NCBI GenBank assembly: GCA_013398055.1
Contig: VZRS01001725.1
Span: 97,953 to 161,952 of the forward strand
Origin: Ifrita kowaldi
Taxonomy: Eukaryota > Chordata > Aves > Passeriformes > Cinclosomatidae
Reading direction: 5' to 3'
DNA length: 64,000 nt
The position numbers were made by a program, and so were the translations under genes. Under the pieces are notes generated by a model, which was given only the letters and a program-made list of their open reading frames with translations, had not been told where the DNA came from and ran no database searches. Position 1 is the stretch's first letter. Every line of letters begins with the position of its first letter. Below are positions 48,778 through 61,600 of the stretch, one piece after another.

Positions 48778-51700
48778 AAGGTAAATGGAAGCAGCATTTA
48801 CTTAACAATTTTGACATGATTCTATTACCATTATGAAAATGTGTGACAACAGAACTTCTGCATTTCTGGATGAGATACTACAACTCTTCACCCAAAGATG
48901 TTTAGCCATGAAACAGGGTTAGGCAAATTAAAAGAAAAACAAAACATCATCGTCACCTTTCTTCATACACACATTTCTAAGATTGCCAAGGACCAATCAA
49001 ATCTAAGTGTATTAATTTATGCTCTCTATGGAATGGTTTCTAAGAGGGAATTGCAAGAGCTGTCTTTTTTAATATCATACCATAGAATAGACAAAATTAT
49101 CATCTTTTGTTAATTCTTTATTCCATAATTGGCAAAAATGAAAAGCACTTTTTTGACAACCAGGCCCCTTATTTGTTTGAGCAATCTGGAAAATGAATGG
49201 ACTAGTAATAAAGGATAATCTGACAGAAGATGGCAGGAGGTAGGACTAGGGAAGATGACTCTTAGCCTTAAACCCCTGTACAATCCTGCCTCAATAACAG
49301 AGTAATTAATCAACTGGGCCTAACATATAATCTGATTAAACCCTTCTTTGCTAAAATGGTGTAAAGCAAACCCCCAAACTGACTCTGAGTAAGCAGAGAA
49401 TGATATAGAAAGCCTAAACATTCCAGAAGCCACCTCCCAAATCTTGCATCTGGAAAATTTTTTTCTGTAACAATCTTGGAAGTTAGAACTGCTTCATATC
49501 TTATAGGTTTCAGAAGGTTTGCCTTGAATTTGCAGAGGTGATGAAAACTGTTAGGATTCTGAGATCAGTGTTGGTTTCCAGAGGTCAAACACTTGTATCT
49601 TAGGCAAATCCCTGGATTTTGAATGTCGTCTGATCATCAGAGGTTGGAGCCCTATAACAGCAAGAGTACAATGCACAAAAATATATTTGTGAATGGCTTG
49701 ATATTGTTTCCTGAGATCACATTGCCTCCATGTTAGATCACATTTTATTCTTCCATCTTAGCAGAGTTACAGGTACTGTGTCAAACATGATTGCAGCATA
49801 ATACGTGGGCCTGCATAATAGGAACACCATGACAAAATGAGTTGGGATTCGGAACTTCCATTACTGATTAGCACTGGAAAATCTCTACTGTCAGTGCCCA
49901 AGGTATAATTCCATTTCATAATCTTGGCAGGCAATGCAAATTTAACTCACAACGAGGAAGGTACTCCTGACTAATCTAAGACGACAATTATTATGTTGCA
50001 ATTTGGGTTCACACATAAATTCAGGTGAACCTCTTTATTCTGTGAAACTTCTTTAGATGCTTTCCTTTTTTTACTTTTTAATTTAATAGAACTTTCTTCT
50101 ATTTCTAGCAAAGGAATATAAAAATTGGAAGTGATGAGATGAAGAGAAATCAGAAAACCTTTTATGAACTTCAAAACTTTAGGCTTTTGTAGAGTTTAGT
50201 GTGACATTTTGGGGTGTTGTCATTAATAACACAGTTTCAGCCATTTCTTTTGGCAGACAACTTCATGAGATAAACAATGGGAGCCACATTCTGCTTCTAC
50301 AACCAGACAACCTCACCAAAACTGAAGGAGATAGAACTCAAAGCAGCCTGTAGGACTTGGTGACAGCTGTGCTTCACACTGAGCATGCACTAGCAATGTC
50401 TCCTCAGATCCAGTGTATTCCTAGGCTTTAGGTCAGCTTAACCTTGAAGTTTAGTTGTCCTAAACTCAGTCCAAACATTAAATAGTTTTAGGGCCATGAA
50501 TTTTGTCCTTGTGCTATGCTGCTGGTTGAATCTTTTTCCACGTAGGTTCTAGCCGACAAGACAAAAGAAAAGGTTTGGGAGGCAGAGTAATGGTGAAATG
50601 TAACCACTAGTCATGATGCCTGGGAGGTGTGGCAATCTAAAAATTGGCTAGGTTGCTCTGTGATTGATTGTATGCAGGACAAATAGGAAAGTTATATCTT
50701 AAACAAACAGTTTTCAAACCAAACAAGGGGAAAGGATGGTAAGAAGCAGATCCTACACATATGAAGCAAAGCTTTCTCAATGCTGACTCTCCCCTTTCCA
50801 TTGTAAGACACATCTCCTCAGTCACAAGAAGCAGGGTCAAATAGTATACCTAGAGGAGGCTATGGACCACCAAGGACCCCATAGCATGCCCTGACTCTTT
50901 CGGCAACTTTCCATCAGAAGATGGTGCATGCCCTGTAGTGTTGCATCAGACATGAAGAATTCCCCCGCTAGGGAGGGATCCAGGCATTTCCATGCGAACT
51001 TGAATGTGCATAACTTGACAAACTCTTTGTTTCATGGGCCCCCACACCCAGCAGATCAAGACTGAGACCATCACGCTGATCACAGACATTAAAATTGCAA
51101 CAATCAAGTTGCTGGATCCATGTGAGGTGATACCTTTCCTCTCCATTATTTACTCTCATCTCTCTCTTTCTTTCTTTTCCTTACATATTTTCTCTGTGAC
51201 ATTTTACACCTTTACCAAAAGGAACCAAAATGGCTGCACACCTCCTTTCCACTGCAATTAAATTTTAAAATAGTTCTGCCTCATACACATACACCAGTCA
51301 CTCAGTTTTGTTTCACTCTAGTTTACCCCAGGGATGTATTAACAGGAATCTGAGTTACCCTGCCACAGAGGCGGGTCATATAGAAGGAAAAAGTAACACT
51401 GCACACAAATATGAAGGAAAAATTTTTCTCAGAAGAAAATTACAAAGGGAAAATCAGATATCTTGAATTCACTTAGGTCATCTAGTTCCCACAGGACAAG
51501 CAGAACACCAGCACAGTAAATGCTGGAGCCTAAACTGCAAGAGATGGCACTCCAGGAATCCATATTTTAATTTCCAACGTGGCAGTAAATTCTTGTTTTC
51601 ATTTCCTAACTTCTGCTAATACAGAAGTTTATGCCAACAATTTGAGCATAAATCTATGATTCCCTTTTTTTTTTGTTCCATTCTCCTATTCAGAAGGGAT

Positions 51701-54640
51701 AATTCTACATAATGTGATGATTCTTTCTTTTGACTTCGAACCTGACAAATTCAAATCCAGAAATGTCAGTAGAGTAATGGTGTTCCTCATGATTTTTAAC
51801 AAAGTAACTGTAAAAATACGAATTATATTCCACCATCATTTCATATGATAGCGGTAGGTCTCAAAGACCAGTCAGTAAACTGGGAGAGACAAAATACAAT
51901 CTTGACACTAAAATCAGTGTGATTTTTATTTACCACAGCAACACGGGATCATTATCCTGTGATATCTCTTTTTCTTATAAGAATTTCCTTTTTCTTGCTA
52001 TACTGGAGCCATAGTGAAGTTCAGGCTATTGATAATTGTTTTAGGCTGATCCTCAATAGGTTGGTAAAGTGCACTTTAAAAGCATTTTAAGTGCACATTG
52101 CATTGAACTGCTTTGCAGAGCAACCACTCTTATGAAAGAATCTCACCCATGAAGACACTCAGGCAAGAGCATCTTGGATGTATGCCACACATCAATCAAA
52201 TATAAGTGGTGCTTGAAGATTATTATTACAGGATTTATTTCTAGTGGTAAGCAAGCAGCATTGTTCAACAGAAATAGACAAGCAATTAATTTAACATGCC
52301 CAGGAGTACAACACTTTTTAAAGTTAAAAGGGACATGAAATTGTTTCCTATGATTTCAATTATAATATGCTAATGTTCATAGCCATAGCTAAATTTTATA
52401 AAAAATTCAATACACAAAATAGGCACTTACCTGCAAAAAGCCATATTGGTTCCCAGTCTTACTTTTCTTTCTAGATTCTAACATCACAACTGATAGAGCA
52501 CATATATTTAGAAAAGCAATAATTGGAGGGCAGTATTCTTGGATCATGACCTTCACACTTTAACCTCTCTCTCCTATTTTCCTAAATGAGTGAAAAGAAA
52601 AGAGTTGTTTATTCAGCAGGGGATCCCACTGCCTGTTACTGAGGTCTCTGAGTCTTTAGTAGAGGAAAAAACCTTAACTCAAGTATTTGGTACCAGCACA
52701 ACTAGCATATACATGTCTCTCTACGTAATGGAGAAGCTGAATTGTGCCAAGAAGTTTTGCCTGGATTTCAGTATTTACACATCTAACATTTCTGTTCTAG
52801 TTAACACGATATGGAGGGCTACTAATCAGATTTGACCTCATACAATGCATTTCTGGACATTATTTCTTATCCGTTTTCACTGTATAACTGCCCATATAGC
52901 AGCTGTCAGAACAATATGCAACTACGGAACAAGTGTGTTGTTTGTCCTTAGAACACAGGAATAGTTTTGTGGGACTGTGTATTGGTTTCTCTTTTCCTAA
53001 ATAGAAAGCTGTAACTAGGATCAAATCTGAAGGTAATGTTATCAGGTGCCTTATGACATTCTCCTCCTTGTTTTCCTATTAACTGCTATCAAGGTTGATA
53101 TTATCATGGAAACTGATTTTTTGAGAGTTTCTAAAACTACATTTATTTATTTGTTTTCATTTCTTCTAGTAGCCACTGACAGATAGATGCCACTAACACA
53201 GATTTCCCATTTGAGAGCAGTAATGACAGAACCTTTACTGAGATGGAGGAAAGTTGAAAGGCACTAAGTCTAGAAATACTGGATACAACCATGACATTTT
53301 ATGTGGTGAAAAGCTGTCTTTTTTGCCTTTGAGCTGAAATTTTCTTGCTACTTCTAGTTTTTTACTTGCCCTAAAAATTTCAATTTGATAATTTAAATAA
53401 TGTTATCCATTAAATACATTAAAAAATAATTAAATTAAACTGAATATAAAAAAATAATTAAACACATCAATTTTTTTTATCATCATTTTTCTCATGTTTT
53501 TTCCAGATGTGACATTGGTACAGAGATACAAGTGTGTGTGCACGTAGCTTAAAGAATTAATCACCAGAATCCTAAGATGTCTTCACACAAACTCGTAGCA
53601 TGAAAAAAAATCATTCCCTGTCAGGGTGAAAAAATGCGGTGTTACAAGAAAGAATGTTTTACTACCTTCAAAATCACCCACTCTTTAGTCACCATAAACT
53701 GTCATGGGTCATCTCTGACATAGTCTCTGAACACTGTTTCAAAAACTTTTTTTTTGGACAGTCATAAGGTCACTGTGAGAAGGAAACATTTGTAAGTATC
53801 CCTCTGCACATCCTCTGGCTCACACACATGCGTGCACTTGCGAGAGAGACAAGGGTTATACATATATATATGTATGCATCTTTCTCCCAGTGACTGCAAG
53901 GAAAGTTTTAATTCCCGCTACATAATGGTCTATTTGCCTTGAGTGTTTCAGAATGGTTCAATAATCACTAGCCATGTGTGCATTTTGTTGAATTATTTAA
54001 GCTTATTTCCAGGGGGAAAAAGACAGGGAGGAAGGCAACTGATTCAATGCAAATGAAAAGCTTTTGAAGCTCCCTATGGTGAAGATGTGATTACAGTCAG
54101 ACGGTTAATAACCTAGACTTAGAAAAATCTGAAGGTTTTAAAACTGTCTGGCCAGTCAGTAAATGAGGTTTTTCCACACTGTTGACCAACTGCCATGCGT
54201 TGTAATGGATTCAGATTTGTTTGGATTGTGACTGGATCCACAAATGAGGAAAGGACCCCCTGCTTCATGATTTAGAAGAGCAGTTGGTAAATCTCAAAGG
54301 TTCTCTTCTGGATTTGTGCTTGAGCCTTCAGCCTTCAATTGTGTACTTTCTATTAAGGTTTCCAGAGATTATACCAGGCTGTCCAGCTTTTCTAGGTAAA
54401 GGTTGGTTTATGTCACGCTTTCTCTCCAGAGCTGACAGGATCCTTCCCCCTCCCATCACTGTCCTCACTGCTCCTTTTCTCCTGTTCCTTGGCACAAGCA
54501 AGCCCTGCTGCCTAACACATTATATGTTTAATATCTTTGGACAACTGGCAGTGAAGGAAAACGAAAAGCAGCAGTAATACACACGCAATTCTAACTCCAT
54601 GTATAGGTAAACAGCTCTGAAATGTTCATAGTCCCTCAAC
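48778..54640. other. AT-rich non-coding DNA
   Basis: No gene is supportable. A minus frame at 50946-51146 encodes one strongly hydrophobic segment but has no recognisable flanking coding sequence. A TA-alternating stretch lies near 53,860-53,875. An octamer word ATGCAAAT is at 54047-54054. Confidence 0.45.
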
Positions 54641-54860
54641 AACAATAAGAGGCGTGTCTGTCATCTATGTATGCTGCATGGTGGCTGGCTCGAAGCTGTT
54701 TCAAAGCGGTCCTGTTAGCCTGCTACAAAGAACAGCCCCTATTTATGGGCATTCCAGTGAAATTAAGCCACTGTAGACTGAATCTGATCTCCAGTGAGCT
54801 CCATTATAAATCATCTGTCTTGATCATCTTGTCCAGTGTGCAGCCACGTGGAAAGGCATA
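54641..54860. promoter_or_regulatory. Enhancer-like block (candidate conserved element)
   Basis: Balanced, repeat-free sequence of higher GC than its flanks contains CTATTTATGGGC (MEF2-like), AAATTAAGCCAC (homeodomain-like) and CATCTGTC (E-box) words. A plus frame of 64 codons overlaps but is not recognised. Function is inferred from texture only. Confidence 0.25.
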
Positions 54861-55469
54861 AACACTTGCCATCTGTCCAAAATGGTAGAAAGAAGTGCAA
54901 AATACTGTCCATCCTTATGTTTCCTCCCACATAAGCAGCACCGTCTGGTGTGTGCTGCAGAGGACGCTGAGGATGCACCACCATGGAAAAGCGGGGTGCA
55001 ATGCCTTTGACAAAGCCAGTGCACCCAGAGGAGCCTGGCCAAACTCTTCTCAGCTGCCATGCATGTAGCTCAGGGCTAAAGCAGCCATAGGCATATTTAA
55101 ATTATCTCCCAGACAGTTGGCAGCTAAGAAAACATAAGCAATATCAGTTGAGGGATTTACCTGCAGGGAGTACTTTTCACATCCTGCCCTCCAGAACTGA
55201 CCTTCAGGGACATCCCTTCACGACAAACTGGATGCTGATATACTTGCACTTCTTCCTTCCGTTTTCCCCAGAGGCCAGCTGAGAGGCACCAAGCCCCCTG
55301 AGACATGACTCCAGGCCAGGCACTGAGGTTCTGCCTCACAGACAATGAGATGTGCTGTTTCTCTATACTAAAGATGACAAAGAGCATGCAATTTTCTTTC
55401 TGTCATTTTCTCCTTTATTTTTTCTCCCCAGTTTTGGCCATATTTCCCAGCCATGTTCAGTGCCTTAAA
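54861..55469. other. Non-coding DNA of moderate GC
   Basis: Open frames on minus at 54824-55060 and 55157-55387 are unrecognised. The higher GC of this stretch makes chance frames longer. Confidence 0.45.
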
Positions 55470-55562
55470 AACCATTTAGCAATCGCTATTGTTCACACTG
55501 ATTGAGGAGGTATAAATTGCTGTCATTAATATTCAAAATAGCATGTGTTTCATTGAAAGGAG
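55470..55562. promoter_or_regulatory. Short enhancer-like block
   Basis: The words TTTAGCAATCGCTATTGTTC, GTCATTAATATTCAAAAT and CATTGAAAGG form a compact run with SOX-like ATTGTT and homeodomain-like TAAT sites and one CpG. It has the appearance of a conserved element, which a cross-species alignment would settle. Confidence 0.25.
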
Positions 55563-58500
55563 ATAAGCGTCTCCTTGCTTTTTTTGTTCACCCTCTCTCA
55601 GAACACAGATGTTGCCTAAAAACAGAAATACAGAGTTGAAATCAGGAACATGGAAGTATACCTGAATTACATCTTGTTCTTTCCAAATGCTTTGTTTTCA
55701 ATTTCTTTTTTTTCCTTCTGTGCAAAGTTCAGCCTTGCCTCTTTCGGTTCCCCTGACTTCCTCACCGTTTTGCTGTTAGGCAGATCATCCTTGCATTTTT
55801 CTCATGACAAAAGACAAGCATCAGACAAAGTCTGAGCTCTTCCGTTTCCTTTGACTGTTGGCTCAGTTCTCAAGGGAACTTCAACCTAGTTTTCCAATGT
55901 GCAGGGAATATTTCTTCCTGGTCAGGTTTTCTAATACAAACTGTCCCTCTTTTGCTATCCTTGTTTGAAATGGCCACTCAGAATGGCATTAATCTATTCC
56001 ATCAACTTTAATTTAGGGGGAAAAGTTGTGTCTATTGATAAAATTAATGTCAGATTTGAATCTTCTCAAGGACAATTTTAAGGTGCAGAAGGGTTTGGGA
56101 GACACTCCACAGCAGCCAACCATTTACACTAAATATTTGGTATCAATTGACAGTACATGTATGGACCACTCTTGTATCATGTATTGGACTACACACAGAA
56201 TGACATTATGCCAACCCAACAACGCCTGAAGACCAAAAAGAAATGGACAAGAATGGAGAGAGGCTTTCTACTTCTGAAAGTTTCAAAATAAAGGAGAAAT
56301 ATGCATCATTAAGTGAATGAAGAATAGTTAAAATCATTACATAGCAAAGTACTCATGTGATTAGTTCATATAGCTCTTTCTGTAAACTGGATTTGAAAAG
56401 GTAAAATATCCATGTATCTCAGCCTCTGTTACACGTTGATGGTAAAAAATGCATGATAAAATGCACAACTGGAAGATCTGACACAGTGTAACTCCAGGAA
56501 GAGATGCCTAACTCTTGATCACCATTGACTTTTAGAGATCTTTTACTCGGCTGATACTCAGTGGTGAACTCCCTGTCAGCTTAAAGTGAGTTAATAAACT
56601 TATTTTTGAAAAACTCAAACTTTTTATTTAAATGAAATGCAACTTCTATTTAAAATGAGTCATGAGTACATAAGCGTGTGATGAATGTTCCATGTTTTGT
56701 GACGTACTGTATCTGAAAAATTGCGCAAACACAATAGTTATCTGTGGTATGGCATTGTTTTTTTTCACAGATTGCACTCAGAGTGAGAATCTAGCCATGT
56801 GTATTGAGACAGTTAATAAATTCCAACATAGAAATTTTCCTGTGCAGCAGCTTGTGAAATACAGGACCATTTATACAGGAAGAATCAATTTTTTGTTGTT
56901 GTTGTTTACCATAAGAGATTTATTTATTTAATTTTGATTTATTTATCTCACGGTAAGACTTCTAAAATTTTATGTGTAGGATAAATCTTAGGGTTATGTT
57001 GTTTCAGTATAATTTTAATACTCATATGCTAATCCCAGCTTTAGTAGAATACTTTCTGTTGTCCTTACACTAGATAAAGGTAAAATAAAACACAGCAATA
57101 AAAACGTCTAAACCCAGCAATGCACAGGAATGTGTATCTTTGACTGAAAACAGTTTTGGCTAGTGAGAACCCAAACTTAGACTACACTGCATTTACCTTG
57201 GGTTGTAACTACAAAGAATTGGATTGATGTTGTTTGTTTGTTGAGGTCTTGGGGATTTTATTCTTTACTTGTTTATTTGGGCTCTTTTCATTTCCCTCTA
57301 ATTTATGAAATCTCAGTTGTAGTTCTCATTTAATTCTGAGAGTAAAATCTTAATTGTATTTGCAGTGTTTAAGCCTGAAGATCAGTTTGGGTGCCGCTGT
57401 CTTTTACTACCCAGATACATGTGAAGCATGTAATGAAGATAAAGCAAATGATCACAAGCCTGCTTTTTTCCAAAGCAGACATAAGAAATAAAAGTTTTAT
57501 TTTTCTCTAGATGAGAAAAAAACGGTGAATCTCAGATTCACAAAGAACTGAGCCAGGTGTTTTTAACTGAATCAAAATAAGGTGCAGGGATTCAGTCAGA
57601 GAAGTAATCAAGGTTTCCTGATGGAAGAAGTAAGAAACCTTCAAATCTGAGACAAAGTTGTTGTCTAACATGAAATTGTTATTTCAAGCTGTGCATTAAG
57701 AAAAACAATCTTTTAAATACGACAAAAATGTGAGTGGTTTCTAGATTTCAATTACTGATTGCATATTATGCAGGTTTCTGTGCTTCAAAAAAGAAAGGAA
57801 TGAGCATATTACATCTTTTTGGAGCTATTTTCCTAACTGGCATAGCTGTCTGTGCTGCCTTAAAAGCCCTGATTGTTGCCTTGTAGAGAAAGGAAGAGAC
57901 AAGTCTGGAAACCAACAAGGGATTACTAGGGATTTTTATATTAGCCTGTAATTAAATAATAGTTCATGTTGCCTTCTTCCACTGGGAATTACATCCTTTT
58001 CACCTCTCCTCTGCTAAAGCAGAGACATCCATTACGATGAGTAGCTACAACACTTGTCAGATCCAATCAGCTCCAAATGACTGAAAAGCAACTGACGTGT
58101 GCTCTCTTAGAGCATGGTTTCTTCTCCCCCAAAAGCCCACTGTCCTTTCACGTGCATGTAACAGTCAGAAGAGATCACATCACGCAATGAAGAAAAACAG
58201 AAGCATATGGTACTAAGGGGCCTCTGCAGGAGAGGGCTAAAATGCCAAGGCTCACACATAAAATATATGCAAAAATATGTGTTCATATAGAATGCCAGAT
58301 AGAAGCAGATGACAAAAACAGCACAGAAAGACAAAATTTTGCCATCACTTCAGTTACCTTGGATTATTTTTTTCTTCTTCTTTTTAATTTTGTCTAGAGC
58401 TCTACACAGAAAATAGCAATTGCAGGCATTTAACTATGCATAAACAGTCATAAAGTTCAATTTTTCAGTATAAGGAATGTATTCTTCCTGCTATGTTTTC

Positions 58501-58655
58501 CTCATGCCTTTAGTAAGTTTAAACATGTCAACTCACTTGCAAACTCTCAAGTGACTACACTGGCAGATTTATTTTCCTCATCTCATTGATATTAAATAGT
58601 GTAGGTAAAAGCAGAGACATAAATTCACGGCATATTCTTAACTAGCATGTAACTG
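55563..58655. other. AT-rich non-coding DNA
   Basis: It contains an inverted repeat at 57610-57641 (AAGGTTTC and GAAACCTT, 16-base spacer) and a short GTT run near 56,895. No gene is recognised. Confidence 0.45.
57610..57641. repeat. Perfect 8-bp inverted repeat
   Basis: AAGGTTTC and GAAACCTT are exact reverse complements around a 16-base purine-rich spacer. There is no further sign of function. Confidence 0.45.
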
Positions 58656-58694
58656 CCTCTCCCTCTCTCTCTCTCTCTCCCTCCCTCTCTCTCT
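58656..58694. repeat. Polypyrimidine (CT)n tract
   Basis: Thirty-nine unbroken pyrimidines, mostly CT with CCCT interruptions. It is the opposite-strand counterpart in kind to the polypurine tract at 28664-28806, but much shorter. Confidence 0.9.
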
Positions 58695-61600
58695 GGAGAC
58701 ACATCACTTACTACTTCTTCTAACCCAGATAACAGCATTTTCTAAACTAAGCAGCCTTTTAGGTGCTTTGCAAAGAAAATTAATGAGCTGAAGATTCTTC
58801 CCTCTCCCCCAAAATTTCATATTTGTAAGGTGCTTCTGTTGCAAGAGCTCTGTGTTAAAGAACAACACGTACCAAAAGATGCTCCTTTCATAATGTTACT
58901 ATAAACTGAGGCAGCAGATGTTTCAGGAACACTGTGAAGTGTATAAACACAGTTACAGAGCTTCCTCTGTAAGCCATAAACTGACTAGTAGTTTTAAAAT
59001 ATTATTTGTTGAAGAAGAAAATGTTTATTTCAGTTTGTAATTTCATCAGAAAGAATGTTTAACGGAAGTAGGTAATTTATGAAGACAAGATTCACCAATA
59101 GAGATGCTCTTTGATCCATAAAACGTATCTGAAAACCTTTTGAATGCCAAAGTTAGGTGATGTCATTGTTTAATACTTGTAGGAAGCCATAGGAGTTACT
59201 AAATACATTATGCAGGAGAGGGTTTAATTTCAGCAAAATTGGTGGCTTTCCTCATCCTAATGTATTAATCTTCATATCTTAAATGACATCTTTGAAAACA
59301 AAACAAAAATCCCTCTAAAACAAATCCTGTAAAGAACTTCGATTCACTTACTAGCATTTACTAAAAGATTTCATGAGATATTTCTCTCTAATAATCAAAC
59401 ATATTCAATCTTCTGTAGCAATGATCCCTCCTCTAATTCAGGATATTAAAAAATGGATGCATTTTTAACAACTATCTGTGTTGTTTGCAAAGATTAAATT
59501 TCTTCCATTTAAAAAATGTTGTGGGTCTAAAAATTATTACAAGGATTTGAGACATTAATTGATCTTAATTTCAGTAAGATTTCCTGCCTTGCAAGGATGC
59601 AGTGGGTAGAATTCGGTAGTTTTCTAATCTGGACTTTCATTAAAACAGTCTAATATAACCAGGCTGTTAAAAAGTAGCTGTCCCAATGTCACAAGTTATG
59701 CTGTGAAAACATTATTATCATATTAAAGAATGAGTGGAATTAATCCAGAACGTTCTGCATGCATTTATTAGTTTGCTGAATTCATTTTGTTACTATATAA
59801 ATTAGCAGAGAAGTAATTTACTAAGGAAAAAAAAAGCTGTATCTGTATGATGAAAAAAAATGTGAGATTTGGATGATTCCTCAATTCAAGATGTCAGTCA
59901 GCTCTGAAACTCTACGACATTTATGTAAGAGATGGATTTTCAGTAAGGGAAGTTCTTTTTCCTTCATCTGATAGGTGGTGATAAACTCTGGTTAGGCTCT
60001 TCTTGATACTGACCTTTATATCTTGTTTTCTGTAACTATGGCTTTTTGAAAGAAATTGTAATCAAATTATATTCCCGTCATTTCCCTGTGTTTATTTATG
60101 CAATTATTTATTTTTTAAATTTTATTTTTCCCAAAGGAAGCACGATGGTTCTGAAGGCAATTAATAAGCAACCTTGGAAATGTCATCCATGCTATGGAGG
60201 TGATATTGTTAAACATAATGACATACAGAAAGACAGTAGAACTTTTATAGGGAATATTTCCATTCAAAGACTACAAAGTATGAGTGAGAGCGAAATCTGA
60301 ATAAAAACAAATTGGCAGTTTCCAACAGAAAACTACAATATTAATAGAAATACTTGCAAAGAATCACAGGGTTAGTTCCATCCTTTTTCCTAATAGTGTA
60401 GAGATAATATTTTTTACTCAAGTGCTGTCCTAATTTGTAAATATTAGAAATGAAACTAAGAAACATGAAATGTTTCTTAGTCTATTTTACTGACAAAGTT
60501 ATCATTAATCCTAGACTAGTAGAGAAATATGTCTAGAAGGTGAAAAAACCGCTTGTATTTTACATCTGGTAAGGAAAAAATAATGCTAACCTAAAATCCT
60601 TGAAGAAACTTCAAATATTTCTATGAATTAACCGAAATCTCAACTCGTCTGGCCACACCTTTTAGCTGATGGATAGGTTAGTCAGTGGTATAGAAAGCAC
60701 CTCTTGCCAGTGGCACAGCCTGTTATTACTACTGCCTTCTTCTCTCTTCTGCTGCAACTTATCTTACGTATTGTTTTCTGAGGTTTGGACCACTCCCACA
60801 GGAAACAAACTACTTTTGAAGTGGTTATGTAAATCTGTGCAGCAAAATTAGAAGTTGCATATATAAAACATAAACTGACACTTTGCATGACAAAAGTATT
60901 TTTATCACACTCTTGATGTCAAGCACTTATGATATAAACCACAGTTGATTCACACCAGAACTTCACTCTGGTGAAACATTCCATTTTTAAAAATACTTTT
61001 TTTAGGGATTACTATGACAGGGTTTTTCTCAGTACAAGCAGCAGCTGTACTTGTAAAGAATGAAGGCTCGCATTAATATAAAAACAATAAACTCACTTTT
61101 TTCTGGTGGCATCAAACTTCTGACACCTCCAATGCTTTGGGGCTTTTTCCTTTGAACGCCCTGTTCTTGAAACCTGAGGAACTTGAATGCATTATAACTA
61201 TTTCTTAAATCTTATCAGTTAGGATGCTGACAAGTGAAAAAGATTTTAGGATCAAGCTAAATACAAGTGATAGAAAGTTCTTAGGTGTATTTCATGAAGC
61301 CTCATATTACAGCTATTCTATCACATAAAACATAAGCTCAGGATTGCATTTATTAGCACCTTTAGATTCTTGGATTGGAGTTTTCTTCCCAGGCATTTCA
61401 CGGTATGGAGAATAATACTGAAAATACCTTCTGTTAATGCACAAAATCCTGTTTAGCAAAATAGAATGTGCATAGCTAGAAACATTGAAAATATTGCAGT
61501 CACAAGTAAGGACTGAAGCTTCTTTAAACTTTATAATCCCCCAAAACCAAAACTGTATGTGTTGGATGGTCAGAGGTTAAGGAAATATAGTAAAGGTATG

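Noticed and set aside
50946..51146. Hydrophobic minus-strand frame as a retroviral envelope tail
   Set aside because: One membrane-like segment is present, but no upstream envelope coding, no paired LTRs and no convincing polypurine tract or LTR start could be found around it.
60455..60481. MicroRNA precursor
   Set aside because: The stem is only 12 bp with a 3-base loop, too short for Drosha/Dicer processing.
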